NCBI GenBank assembly: GCA_013396655.1
Contig: WBMV01000259.1
Coordinates: forward strand, 621,392-685,391
Reading direction: 5' to 3'
Length of the DNA stretch: 64,000 nucleotides
Source: Campylorhamphus procurvoides
Taxonomy: Eukaryota; Chordata; Aves; Passeriformes; Dendrocolaptidae
The translations under genes and the position numbers were made by a program. This document shows positions 49,301 through 61,300 of the stretch, in pieces; position 1 is the first letter of the stretch; each line of letters opens with the position of its first letter. Below the pieces are notes generated by a model. It did not search any database and was not told the origin of the DNA. It was given only the letters and a program-made list of their open reading frames with translations.

Positions 49301-52300
49301 TCTAGCTGGTGTGCCTTGGTCTTGTTTTTGCAGGAGATTAAGGAAATGCAATGAGTTCCAAAGGGAACTGTGTCTAGTCATCATCCCCACAGAGGCATCT
49401 TTATTAGGGAAAAGTGTGCCTGTGCTGGAAGAACAGAATTCCTCAATAGAACAGGCCCTTAGTACACTAAAGCACATGTAGAAAGCAGAAGTGCTTCACC
49501 TTACTCAGTTCTTCTGCTGACTGTTCCCTCTAGTGATGAAAAGCATTGAAAAAGGTGACTTGGAGAAGCTTGCAGCAGCCGTGCCTGTGGGTACTCAAAG
49601 AGCCAGCCAGATAAACCCCCCAGCCTTCCAACTGTCCTTGGGACTTAACTGTGGTTTTCAGCAGCAAATGGGTGGACTGGATGACCTTCAGAGGTCCCTT
49701 TAACCTAATTTCTCAGTGAAGTTAATTATTCTATAAAGCAAGACCTTTCCAAAGTCTCAAGTCAGAGTGTCTAGCTAACTTCAGTAATTCTAGAAATGTT
49801 TAGTTTCTAGTTCAATGTTCTCTTGAATTCTATTATTGCTCAAAATAGAAGAATTGATATTAAAATCACCAGCTTGGCTGTAACTGCTTGTCTATCCAAC
49901 AGCATTGTTTGCTAATGCTCACTCAGTTGACATTTTATCTCCTTACCTTTAAAATTACTCAGTTTTGGGAGAGTTATATTCTAGTGAACAATTCAGCTAA
50001 ACTGGAGCATATAGAGAATAATAAACTAAGGCCAAACACATAACTGGTATTGAAAGAAAGTCTGCTCCACACAGCAGCTCTAGTCATAGCATATCATATC
50101 ATTTCAGGTAAAAAGCAGGAAGCTGATGAATCAACTGGTGATGTTTCAGTTGAAGAGGATTCCTTTGTCAAGGTAATAAAAGTATGTAAAAATTTTTTCT
50201 CATTTTGTATTTAAGTTTAATGTTTGGCTTTAGTTAATGAAAAAGCCTCCATTTTCTTGTGGAAATTTGGGGTATTGTTTTTACTGTGTTCACAGTGTGA
50301 TGCCTAAGGGTGTGAAGGTGTGGGGTTTTTAAAACATGCTCTGAATTTTATTATGGGTGTGTGACACTGATCTAGCAGTGAATTTTTCAGAGTAAAGCTG
50401 ACAGCCTTAGTTATGCCAAATATTTGTGTTCACACCAAAAGGAAAGTGAGTTGGAGACTCAAGATACAAGTGATCAAGATGGAAATGATGAATTGAAGGA
50501 CTTCAAAGAACCTGTTGAAGATGAGAATTTGAATTCTAAAGAACTACCATCTGCAGAAAAGAAAAGGTACCATGACCTGGAGCCAGCAGAGCCAGCAGAA
50601 CATCCAGAAAAGGATTCTGAAAGTCAGGTACTTTGTTATATCTTACACAAATCTTTACCAGCAAAATATACATTTTTCTTAGTGTTAGTTACTAGGAAGT
50701 CAGAACTAGTTTTTCAGTTTGTCTTGCATATATCTAAAAATACTTTTTCTTTCTATTTGCCTTGATTTGTGTTTGAAATGTCCTGAAACAAATGTGGCAT
50801 TGATTCAGAAGACTCTACCAGTCTATACAGTTAGTTCCTAAGTGGATCTTTTCCCTTGTGCTAGTAGTGACATGTATCTTGCAGTTCAGTGTTTCAGATT
50901 GTGTAAGTCTTGAGAACTGCTCACTAATGTTCACCCTACTGAGGGTGTATCCAGTTAACTGAAATGTTTTCTGAGTTAACTGAATCTCTGAACTCTGAAT
51001 GTCTGAGTGTCTTATAAATAGTTTGCTAAGCAAGTCCCTTTTATGTTTCTATAGGAAAATGAAGGTCAAGACGTAGAAGATTACACTTTTCCAGCTGTCC
51101 ATGTAAGTTCTAAATCCATTCTGTTAAGCTGATTTTTCACCTCTGTTTAGTTGGAAAAGATCACTTTAGACTGGCTTTTTTTGTTCCAGCATGCATCTTA
51201 GAGTCAGATGATGTAATACAGGAAAGGTAAACAGTATGGGAAGCTTTCATTCAAACGTTCAATAATGCAGATAATTGTGATTTCAAATAAATTGTCCTAC
51301 TTATATGCAAATTCCTGTCTGCAGTTTGGGAGTATTAGCACATAGACTTAGCAAAGAATGTGTTTCAAACTCCCTTAAAAACATATCAAAGGGCTTTTCT
51401 AAATGCTGACCTAGAATATACAGCCTATACAGGAGTTTAGAACTCTTGTTTGATATGGAAGCTTAGCCCAAGAGAATGGGAGGAGCACAAAACTGGGTGT
51501 GTCTGGTTGGGGTTGTTTTTTTGTTGTTGTTCATACCAACATCTCTAAGATTTCTACATTCAGAAATTCATTCTGAGTTACATGGAACTGATGTCTAAAA
51601 AAGGGACGTCTCATAACATCTCTTGCCCAGTGAGGCTAATGAGAAATAAGTAAATAGCTATTAGGATCACAGTTTCATTTATAAGTACTTACTGGAGCGA
51701 GGTTACCTAGTTTCTGACTTCTGTCAACTTTTAAAGCTCCTGATGGATTGCTGGCATTTCTCTGAAAGTAGCAATCAGCAGTATGGCATCCATTCTGAAG
51801 GCTTTAGCAGGACATGGAACAGTTCAGAATTGTCCTGTTGAGTTAAAGGGGGAAGGCAATATCTGTGTGTTCCAACCATCTGCAAACTCCAAGTGTTGCA
51901 GATAAATGCCAGTGAAGTTTCATAAAATTTTTCAGGGATTTGACAAGGGAGATGCACAGGTTTGGTTTCAGTTCAATAATTTGCCTTCACACAATAAAAA
52001 TTCTGTGGAAAATATGAACTGTTCTGCTCAAAATAGGAGACATTTAGTCTTGACTTCCTTTTCTTGCAGGATGGTGAAGATGAAGAAAATGAGAAAGGTA
52101 TGTTTAAAGTTTAATAGAGTTCAGAGGTCTTAGTCTGGTAGAACAGGCAGCTTTCTCTTGTAACATTCAATCTCTACTAATACTAGGCTTGTCTCCAGCA
52201 CAAAGTGTCAGATGTCTTCTCATTAAGCTCAGCACCTGGAATCATTGCAGTCAGTGTATTTCACTCCTAAGAGTTACTTTACTCTTAAGAGTTGATTACA

Positions 52301-55300
52301 GTACTTATCAGTTACTGTGGTGGATGTATACTGTAGCTGAAATACTATGATTCTTAATGAAAAACATAGTATTCAAGGGCTCTGATTTTAATACACGGTA
52401 AGTCTTGATGCCAAAGCTTCCAACTTGCACTGCAGTAACTGATGTTTAGTTGAGTGAAATGATACACTCTCACACTGAAGCTGAGCACCCAACAAATGTA
52501 TGGACCATCATGTGCTTGGCTTACTGTCACTTAGAAATACCAGTTGTATATAGGATGGTAAAGCAAGTGTTGGAAACCTGTGGAGTGGCTACCATTTTTT
52601 AAGCTGTGCTCATTAGTGAAACTGTAGAAGGAATGTAATGCATTTGGGCAAACAGACTTCCTGGACAGAAGTCTTAAGGATTCTACCTATTGCGGACTAG
52701 AAAGGACATGGAACACCATCACTTTACACAAGGTGGAATAAACACATCACTGAAGTTACAGGATAAAACTACAGACTCCATGTTTACGAGGGACCCTATG
52801 GCTGAAGTGCCTCATCTGCACAAATCCAAGAATACGGTTGGAGATGCCTCTGTGGGACTGAGATGGAAAATCTGCCCAGTGGATGAAGACTGAGGACCGT
52901 TTGTCTACGAACTCTGGATTAAAGCTCACCCCTCCACGTTCTGCAGCAGCCTTGCACAGCTCACTTGACTGCCTAACGACTGCTTGGAAGGAAAAGGAAT
53001 GGGAACATCTACGTGGAAGACTGGCTGAAATTCTCCAAGACTGTAATTCTTTCGGATTTGGGAAGCTTAGAAGTCCTGGAACTGGGAAGATTCAAAGACA
53101 CATTAAATCAAACTGTGAACGTCCAAGGCAGCTCTTTTCTTCTGGAACGCTTAATCCTAAACTGGAAAATGGATACTTCTCATGAAGAACGGGTATCTCC
53201 AGGATGGAACCATATTCTCCCTCCTAATGTTTTGGTATTTGTCTCTAGAAAAATGTGTTTTGCCATGAAGAATAAGTGATCCTGGGTAAAGGATTTATAT
53301 TTGTGTTAATACACCTTGTGTTTTTTTCTAACCTTCCATCAGTGCTAATAACTGGCTTTGTATTTTCTAGGTCCTATTCTAGCTTATGCATATGAAATTG
53401 TTTAAACTTCTTGTTTTGCCATATTTATTCCTGTTAAATCCTCTTAGATAAAGCAGGTTCTGGTGATGGTACACAAGAAGTATCTAAACCTCTTCCTTCA
53501 GAAGAAAGCCTAGCTGAGGCTGATCACACGGCTCACGAAGAGATGGAAGCTAACACCTCTGTGAAAGAAGCTGAGGATGATAACATATCGGTTACAATCC
53601 AGGCCGAAGATGCCATCACTCTGGATTTTGATGGTGATGACCTCCTAGAAACAGGTAAAAATGTGAAAATTACAGATTCTGAAGCAAGTAAGCCAAAGGA
53701 TGTGCAGGATACCATTTCACAGAGCCTGGAGAAGGAAAGCAAGGACTATGAGATGACTGAGAACCATAAAGATGGTAAGAAGGAAGACTGCGTGAAGGGT
53801 GATCCCGTCAAGAAGGAAGCCAGAGAAGGTTCAAAGAAAGCAGAATCTGGAGACAAAGAAAAGGATACTTTGAAGAAAGGTCCCTCGTCTACTGGGGCCT
53901 CTGGTCAAGCAAAGAGGTTTGTTTTTCTATGTCAGTTCTTTACGATACTGAGTACCAGCATTCAATAAGATCACTCTACATTAAGGGGGTAGCAGCAAGA
54001 ATCTTGTAATTAGTATCCTATGCTCCTGCCTATGGGTTTTTTGACCGCCATAAGTTACTTTTTAAAATTCAAGATCTTCGTATAGACACTATGTCCTACT
54101 GATTGCATTGTCGAATTGTCAGCATTTATTTATTTTTTTCAAATTGACGATTTTTTTAAATGTCCTTGTGATGATGGTAATGAACAGCTATCAGTTCTAA
54201 GAACACAAAATGAAGTCAAGTCCCCGTCCTGAAATCTGGAGAAGATTGCCATATATCCACTGAATAGAGTTGTCAGAAAATCTAGATCTTCAGGCATCTT
54301 GGGGAAAATCAGTGCAAGAATCCATAAGGGAATCATTTGTTCAAATATACAGTCTGGCCCTTTTTCATTTTTATTTTTTGAAATGTTAACTTGTCTGTTA
54401 GTATTAGTAGTATAAAATGCAATACTTGGCAAATTCTGGAGTTTCAACTTTCTTCTGATTTTTTTAATTTGCTTCTCTAGCTCTACTAAGGAATCTAAAG
54501 AAAGCAAGACAACATCAAAGGATGATAAAGGTAACTATTTCAAATTAGGGTGGTATTGTCTTGAACTAAACACTTTCCTGACTGAGGAATTGCTTGCCAC
54601 GTAATAAAATGGTGTATATCACTGAACTCAGCCATCTGTAGTAACTGACAGTAGTCGTTAGCTGAATGTATGTGTCCATATATTTTGTTTCTCCTTATGC
54701 CATATTCCTCGTAAGATCAAAAATACTTACTCTAGAGAATCAATGGAAATGGATTCTCCAGTTTCAAAATACTTCTGGGAGCAAATTCCACTTAACATTT
54801 CCTGAGTCTTTGTTTTGATGAAAAGCTGTAATTTTCAGATAAGCCTGCTGTAACTCACAGCAGAACAAGCAAAAAATAATTGCAAGTACTTAAACAAAAT
54901 GCCAGTGAAATTTTTCATCTTGTTTGTAATTCTGGCTGATTTTTAAATAAACTGAACTCTCAACAAAGTATAATAGTTGAGATGCTAGCGTGCAAAATTA
55001 CACTTGTGGCTGTTTAGTGCATTAAATTTGGACTTATTTGTCTGCCTTGGAGTTTCCACCTGTTTCCATAAAACCCTGTATTATGACTACAAATTCTGAG
55101 TGGAGCTCAAGAGCACATTAACATCACCAGTTATGCTGATGCTTCATAGTTGAACAAATGCATTTGTATTAGCTTTTGTGTCTCCTGATTTTACCTGCTC
55201 CCTCTCTGCCAAAAGCTTTGTCACAGAATCTCAGGTGTAACACTAATGGACAAATGAAACCTTAAATGAATTTCTGAGAGGAAATGTTTGTGACAGACAT

Positions 55301-58300
55301 AATTTGGTCTTCTGTAGATGTGTGTATTTTCGTGATAGTTACTTGCTTACAATGAAACTGGAAACAGGTTTGCTGTATCTTCACTTATATAGCATATATG
55401 AGAACTGTAATAGTAACTATCAAGGCTTTCTTAAAATACACAGCCAAAGCTGTTCAGTGATATTTAATTATATTCCCAATGTATCACAGTTTATCAAGAT
55501 CACAGAACTATAGAGTGGTTTGGGTTGGAAGGGACCTTAAAGAACCTCCTTGTTCCCACCCCTGCCATGGGCAGGGACACCTTCCACTAGCCCAGGTTGC
55601 TCCAAGCCCCATCCAGCCTGGCCATGGGCACTTCCAGGCATGGGGCATCCACAACTTTTCTGGACAACCTGGGCCAGGGCCTGCCCACCCTCAGAGGGAA
55701 AATTTTCTTCCTTATGTATGTAATATAAAAACTCTAGTATGACAATAACTGAGATTTGTTGTCTGTTGTTCTTAGTTAATCCTGCTGCACTGATTAAACT
55801 AAACTACCCTTTTTTTCTCTCAAGGTCATCAAATTACCTTTTAAAACTCTGCTTATCACTAGACTTTCCAGCTGTTAAGTTGGAGATCCCATTCTGGTCT
55901 TGCCAGTATGACTGACTACATGTTAGCATGCTCAAAAGCTGCTTATGCATTTAGCAGCAAACAAGATGAACTAAATAATACAAGAGCAAGAGATGCTGGG
56001 AATAAGATTACATGAATCTCTTGAGGTTTTAGTGCTGTGTTGTAAAAAGGGCTAATATATGGGGCACATAATGTTTTCCAGCTTTTATTTAGTATTTTCT
56101 TTAGTATGTGGGAAATCATTTTGGCGGGTTGTATCCTGTTCCACAACCAGTAGTATTTTAAAAGCTGCTCTGGGTGGAGGTCAGATACTTCAAGGAAGTT
56201 GTGGAAACTGACCACACGATTCCAGAGGCTGGGATTATCTAGGTCTTCTCCGTCTGCCTTTCTGCTGTCTCTGGTCAGGTGAGCAGCCTACAGACATCCT
56301 GATGAAGAACAAATGTTGGGTACAAAAACCCCATTTTCTTGGATGGAATTTATTGATAAGAACCAGATGTTGAAAGTATATGTACATACCGAAATGAGGA
56401 GTAAAGCATGCCTTTACAAAGAATTGTATTATTTTTCTAGCTCTGCCATTCGGGTACAAGTTAGCCAAGCTGTTGGCTCAAGACATGGTTAAATGAATGA
56501 AATCTTATGGCATATATTTTTTTTTCTATAGAAGTCTTTTCAAGAAAGGTAACCAGATAAACAGTTTCTTAGAGGTAACAGGCCAAGTTTCTCTTTTCAG
56601 CTACAGTTTAGTTAAATACTCGGTACCTTTGTCTCCTTAATGTTTTGGCTGTTTTGTAAAACTTGTTTCAGGAAGCGCAAGCAGTGTTAGTGGTAGCAGT
56701 GGAAGTTCAACTAGAAACCTCTGGGTTAGTGGACTGTCTTCCAACACAAAAGCTGCTGACTTGAAAAATCTCTTTGGCAAATACGGAAAGGTATTTCATG
56801 GGGTGTGATACCATGTGTGTTGTGTGTGTTTCTTCCTCCTCCTCTATTCAGTTACAAAAACAGAGTAATATTTGTGTTAAATAAGAGCTTGAGATGAAAT
56901 GTCTGACCAGTGCCATCTAAACTCCCACACTTCTTGGAGCAGTAAGAGTGCCTGCACATAGGAAGAACTCTGTTCATTTTAGACGAAATTTTTCTTTCTG
57001 TTGAGGTAAATAAGTGCAAAAAAAATTTCACAAATATTTGAGTATTCTGGTCAGGACTGGCTTTTTAAATAATGATGACTATGGTCCTTTGTAGCAACTG
57101 TATTTAACTGTGAGTGCAAGATAATGTGCTAACTGATGAACTTAGAACATAAACAGTCTCTATAGAACCATTTGCTTTGGGAGACTGTTCTTAAAATGTG
57201 TGCTGAGGGTTTATGAATTGGAAAAAGAGGTAAAAAGATGTGACAGGTAATGGCTGATCCTGTAGGGACTCTTTTAATGAATTTTTGGTTTTACAGGCTG
57301 CCTAAACTAAGTCTTTTTTCTGATTTTGGTTAATTTAACATGCAAATTCCACAGAAAATGCAGAATCCCTATAAGCTAAGCAGTCTTCTAAAACCAGGCT
57401 TTTTTTAAGTTCTCATTTTCCAAAAGGAGTTGCTGGTGACTATGGGAATTCAGTGTTGATGTAAGCCTGTGCTGTTAAGGCATTATTGCATCTTGGGAGC
57501 TAGTCAGAACCTGAGCACTATGAATGTCAAGTGTGTGTATTGATTATTGCATATCTGACTTTTCCAGGAAATTTAGTAGGTGGTTTTATTTAATGCATCC
57601 ACAAGTGTGGAAACCTGAGAGTATACTTTGTTGAAACTTCCAATTCTTTGGCTGCTTTTGCTTAAAGGTGGTTGGTTCCTGTATTTACTCAGCTTCCCAG
57701 TTTTAAATTAATTGGGAAACATTTCATGTCTACATGACTGTACCATTGCAGGCTGCTGGAATGATAAAAGTGTTGCATTAGAGCATGGCTATGTCAAGAA
57801 GACCAGTACTAGTAGATATAGAAATTCCAGCAAGGAGCAGGAACACAAAGCTTAATACCTTCTCAAGAACCACATGTCAGAGCTGAATGCTAAACTTTCT
57901 TAATTGACACGTTTGCTAGATGACCTTGAAGAACTGGCTCCCTTATTAAGTTACTACAAAATACTGCTTACACCTTCCTGCCATTAATTGGCAGCTGCTG
58001 AGTTTTTTGTGGGGGTTCACCTGTCAGAGATGAACCATCAAATTCATGTCAGTGGTGATTCTGTGAATGAATTTTGACAGTAACTGTGAAAAGAAGCATT
58101 CGGATAATGAGGGCATGAGGTGATGACTGGTCAGAACAGGATGCAAGCGTTAATATGCCTTGATATGAAAGCTGGGGTAAAGCTCCTAAATCTGCAGCTT
58201 CCTGTGGAATTGAATGCTTCTGAAAACTTGGGGTGTCAGCACTTCTATCAGGGTGGGGGGTTATGTTACTGCTGAAGTGAATTTGTTTTAGCTTTTTATA

Positions 58301-61300
58301 TATTAGGGTAAAAATATTATCGGAATACCATTTCCCTACTAGAAATGTCTCCCTCAGTAGCTAAATTTTACCTGTTTATTTAGGTACTTGGTGCAAAGGT
58401 GGTTACAAATGCACGAAGCCCAGGGGCAAAATGCTACGGCATAGTAACAATGTCTTCTAGCACAGAAGTGGCCAGATGTATTGCACACCTGCATCGAACA
58501 GAGCTGCATGGACAGCAGATCTCTGTGGAGAAAGTAGGTTTATTCACATGAAGACTTTGCCCAAAATAGACCATCTTTTACAAGAATCTTTATTAACCTG
58601 TTTGGTTTTGGAAAAAAATCTATAGGTGAAAGGTGACCCCTCCAAAAAGGAGCTGAAGAAGGAAAGCGATGAGAAGTCTAGCTCGGGTAGGAGCACGGGA
58701 GATAAGAAGACCACATCAAGCGATAAAGCCAGCAAGTAAGAAATTTCACGTGTCTTTGGAAGTTGTGAAAATCCTCCGAGGTGAATTTTCCTCATTGGAT
58801 TTGTGTGTTCTTTTTCCTAATAAGAACTCCCTCAACCAAAAAAGAAGAAAAGAAATCAGAGAAATCTGAAAAAAAAGAAAGTAAAGAAGCCAAGAAAACA
58901 GAAGGTAAAGATGAGAAGAGTGATAATGGAACAAGTGGCCCTAATCAAGAATCCACTAAAAAAACTGAAGAAAAGAAAAGAATAAGTATGCCATCTAGCC
59001 ATGTTTCTTCCTCTTGAATCTGTGTTTGACTTGTCTGTTGGGGGCATGTTCTTCCTTTTACTGGAAACCAGACAATTAAACACCTGTTCTTTTTTAGACT
59101 CCAGTAACACGTGTGTTACTTTTATATTTTATACTAATACTTACTTACTTAGATGTGCTGGTATGCCTCTCCTACCAGTAGCAGTTCAATTTAGAGATTT
59201 AGAAATTTCACTAAGGAAAACTTGTAATAGACAAATAATGATGTGTGTGTGTTTTAAACCTTTGCTCTTTTGTTTTTTGTTTTTTTTCTCCCCCCTTCAC
59301 TAGGTAGTAAAAGCCCAGGTCAAGTTGTAGTTTTAGACCAAGCAAAAGGAGACCAAGGCCACACTAGGACAGTTAGAAGGGGAAGGTTTGATAAAGTAAG
59401 TATCTACAGATTTGATGCAATCCTTACCTGAATTGATACTACCTTGCAGTTGTTATTTTCACTGAAGAGTCAATAAACTACAACAAACTGTTAAGCATAG
59501 TTAGAAGCTTTGTATGCTTTGGGATAGCTAAGTCATTAATGATAACTTGAACATAGCATCCAGAAATCTCCCTAAATGAATGAGACTTCTGAAATAACCA
59601 TTGTAATCTCTATCTATAGCCACAGATATTGAGGAACAAAGAGCGTATTATCCAAGATAAAGTGAAATTCAGGGAATACAGGGGTAGAAAGGATATCTTG
59701 CCTTTTGAAAAGATGAAGGAACAGAGATTGCGAGAACACATGGTTCGATTGGAAAGGATACGACGAGCTGTTGAACTCCGAAGGTAGTAATTCAACTTTT
59801 TGCTAAAGGCTATTTTATACATTAATTGATCAGATACTGTACTTAGAAATATAATCAGAATGCATTCTGTCAAGCCTTCTACTCAGATGTTAAAGTCTGG
59901 GACTCTACCTAACAGTATCTTTATGGGAATTAACACACTCCAAAATTTTTCTTTAATCTTCTAATAGCTGTATATGTAGACACATAGCTTAGAGTTTGTT
60001 ATGGGGGGTGTATCTCATAAGTGTTACTACATGCCAGTTTGTTTTTGAGAAGGTGAGAAGCTGGCTAGGAGCTGGGGCTAAAACCAGTGTTTGGGATTTG
60101 TTTGTTTTTAACCAGAGAATGTGGTATATCTGAATGACAAATCAAGCATAATACAGTCTTAAATAGAAGGGACAAATGGCTATATTGTTCTGTTCTGCAG
60201 TTTTCATATGGCCAAAAGCTGGCAAAGGACAGTTAAATGAGTTGTGTTGTTAGCTGGATTCCCTTAAACAAGGGGAAACAATTGCTAAACAAAGCAATCT
60301 CAGCAAGCATAAAGCTTAAAGGAGAAAATGCCTTTTGTGCTTCTTCTAAGCTGTACTACAGGAGGTAGGAAGAAAAAAGCAAAATAAAGCTGTTCATGAG
60401 TCTGCTAACATGTGTAAGTCAGAGTGGTCATGTTTGGCTCTTATTTTTTGGACAGAAAACAAGTACATTTTTTGTTAGCTTGAAGAGGGCAAGATTTTAG
60501 ATCCAAATCATTATTCTTTGCTAAGTTGCTACTGTGTGCCAAATGACAAGTGAGAAATCCAGATTCAGCATAAAATACATCAAGAATGATGATTCTTGAA
60601 ATAACTTCTCCTATCTGTTGTCTGCTAATGGCTCTGTAGATAAGCTAAAACCAGTTTGGCTACTTGGGGCTAAAAGGAATAGACTTCTGGTGCAAGGACT
60701 TGTGTGAGGAGCTTATTCTGAAATAGTTTTTTAGTGTCTCTGCCTAAGGTGATATTGTTTTGGATGACAAAATTCTTCCCATTAATTTCTTCTCTCTCCC
60801 TTTTTTCTGTAGGCGAAGAGAAATCGCGGAGCGAGAGCGGCGGGAGCGGGAGCGGATCCGGATCATGCACGAGCGAGAGGAGTGCTTGCAGAGGGAGAGG
60901 GAGCGCCTGGAGATCGAGCGGCAGAAACTGGAGCGGGAGCGGATGGAGCGGGAGCGCCTGGAGCGGGAGCGCGTTCGCATTGAGCAGGTGGGCATGGCCC
61001 TGTTGTGGATGCCCTGTTGGAATGCTGCCCACTTGGCACTCGCCGTGAATCTTCCTCTTCACTCTTCCACCCAGCCCTTTCTGCTTCAGAAAAGAACCAG
61101 CCAAACATGACGTAATCCACACTGCACAACACAGTAACCTTTAGCTTGTTTGCCTGTGAGTAATCTGATGGCAAATACAGCCACTGCAGTAGCAAGTATG
61201 TGTCAGTCTCTCAAACTGCAATAGGTCATATTGCCTATGCTAGTCTTCCATAGTTTTACTGAATTTTTCCTGGAGAATGTCACTGCAAACTTCCAGAAGT

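Larger units (their letters stand above)
43319..50107 (+). other. SLTM intron 2 (6.8 kb)
   Basis: Begins GTTAGG and ends ATTTCAG. AT-rich, with a short CR1 3' remnant near 49.66-49.72 kb, a 9-bp-arm inverted repeat at 46.91 kb and one unexplained 123-codon minus-strand frame at 47173-47544. Nothing else recognised. Confidence 0.65.

Noticed and set aside
60670..61195. Antisense frames of 83-150 codons over the SLTM Arg/Glu exon
   Set aside because: Shadows of the GAG/CGG repeat; the sense frame joins flanking exons in phase and matches SLTM.
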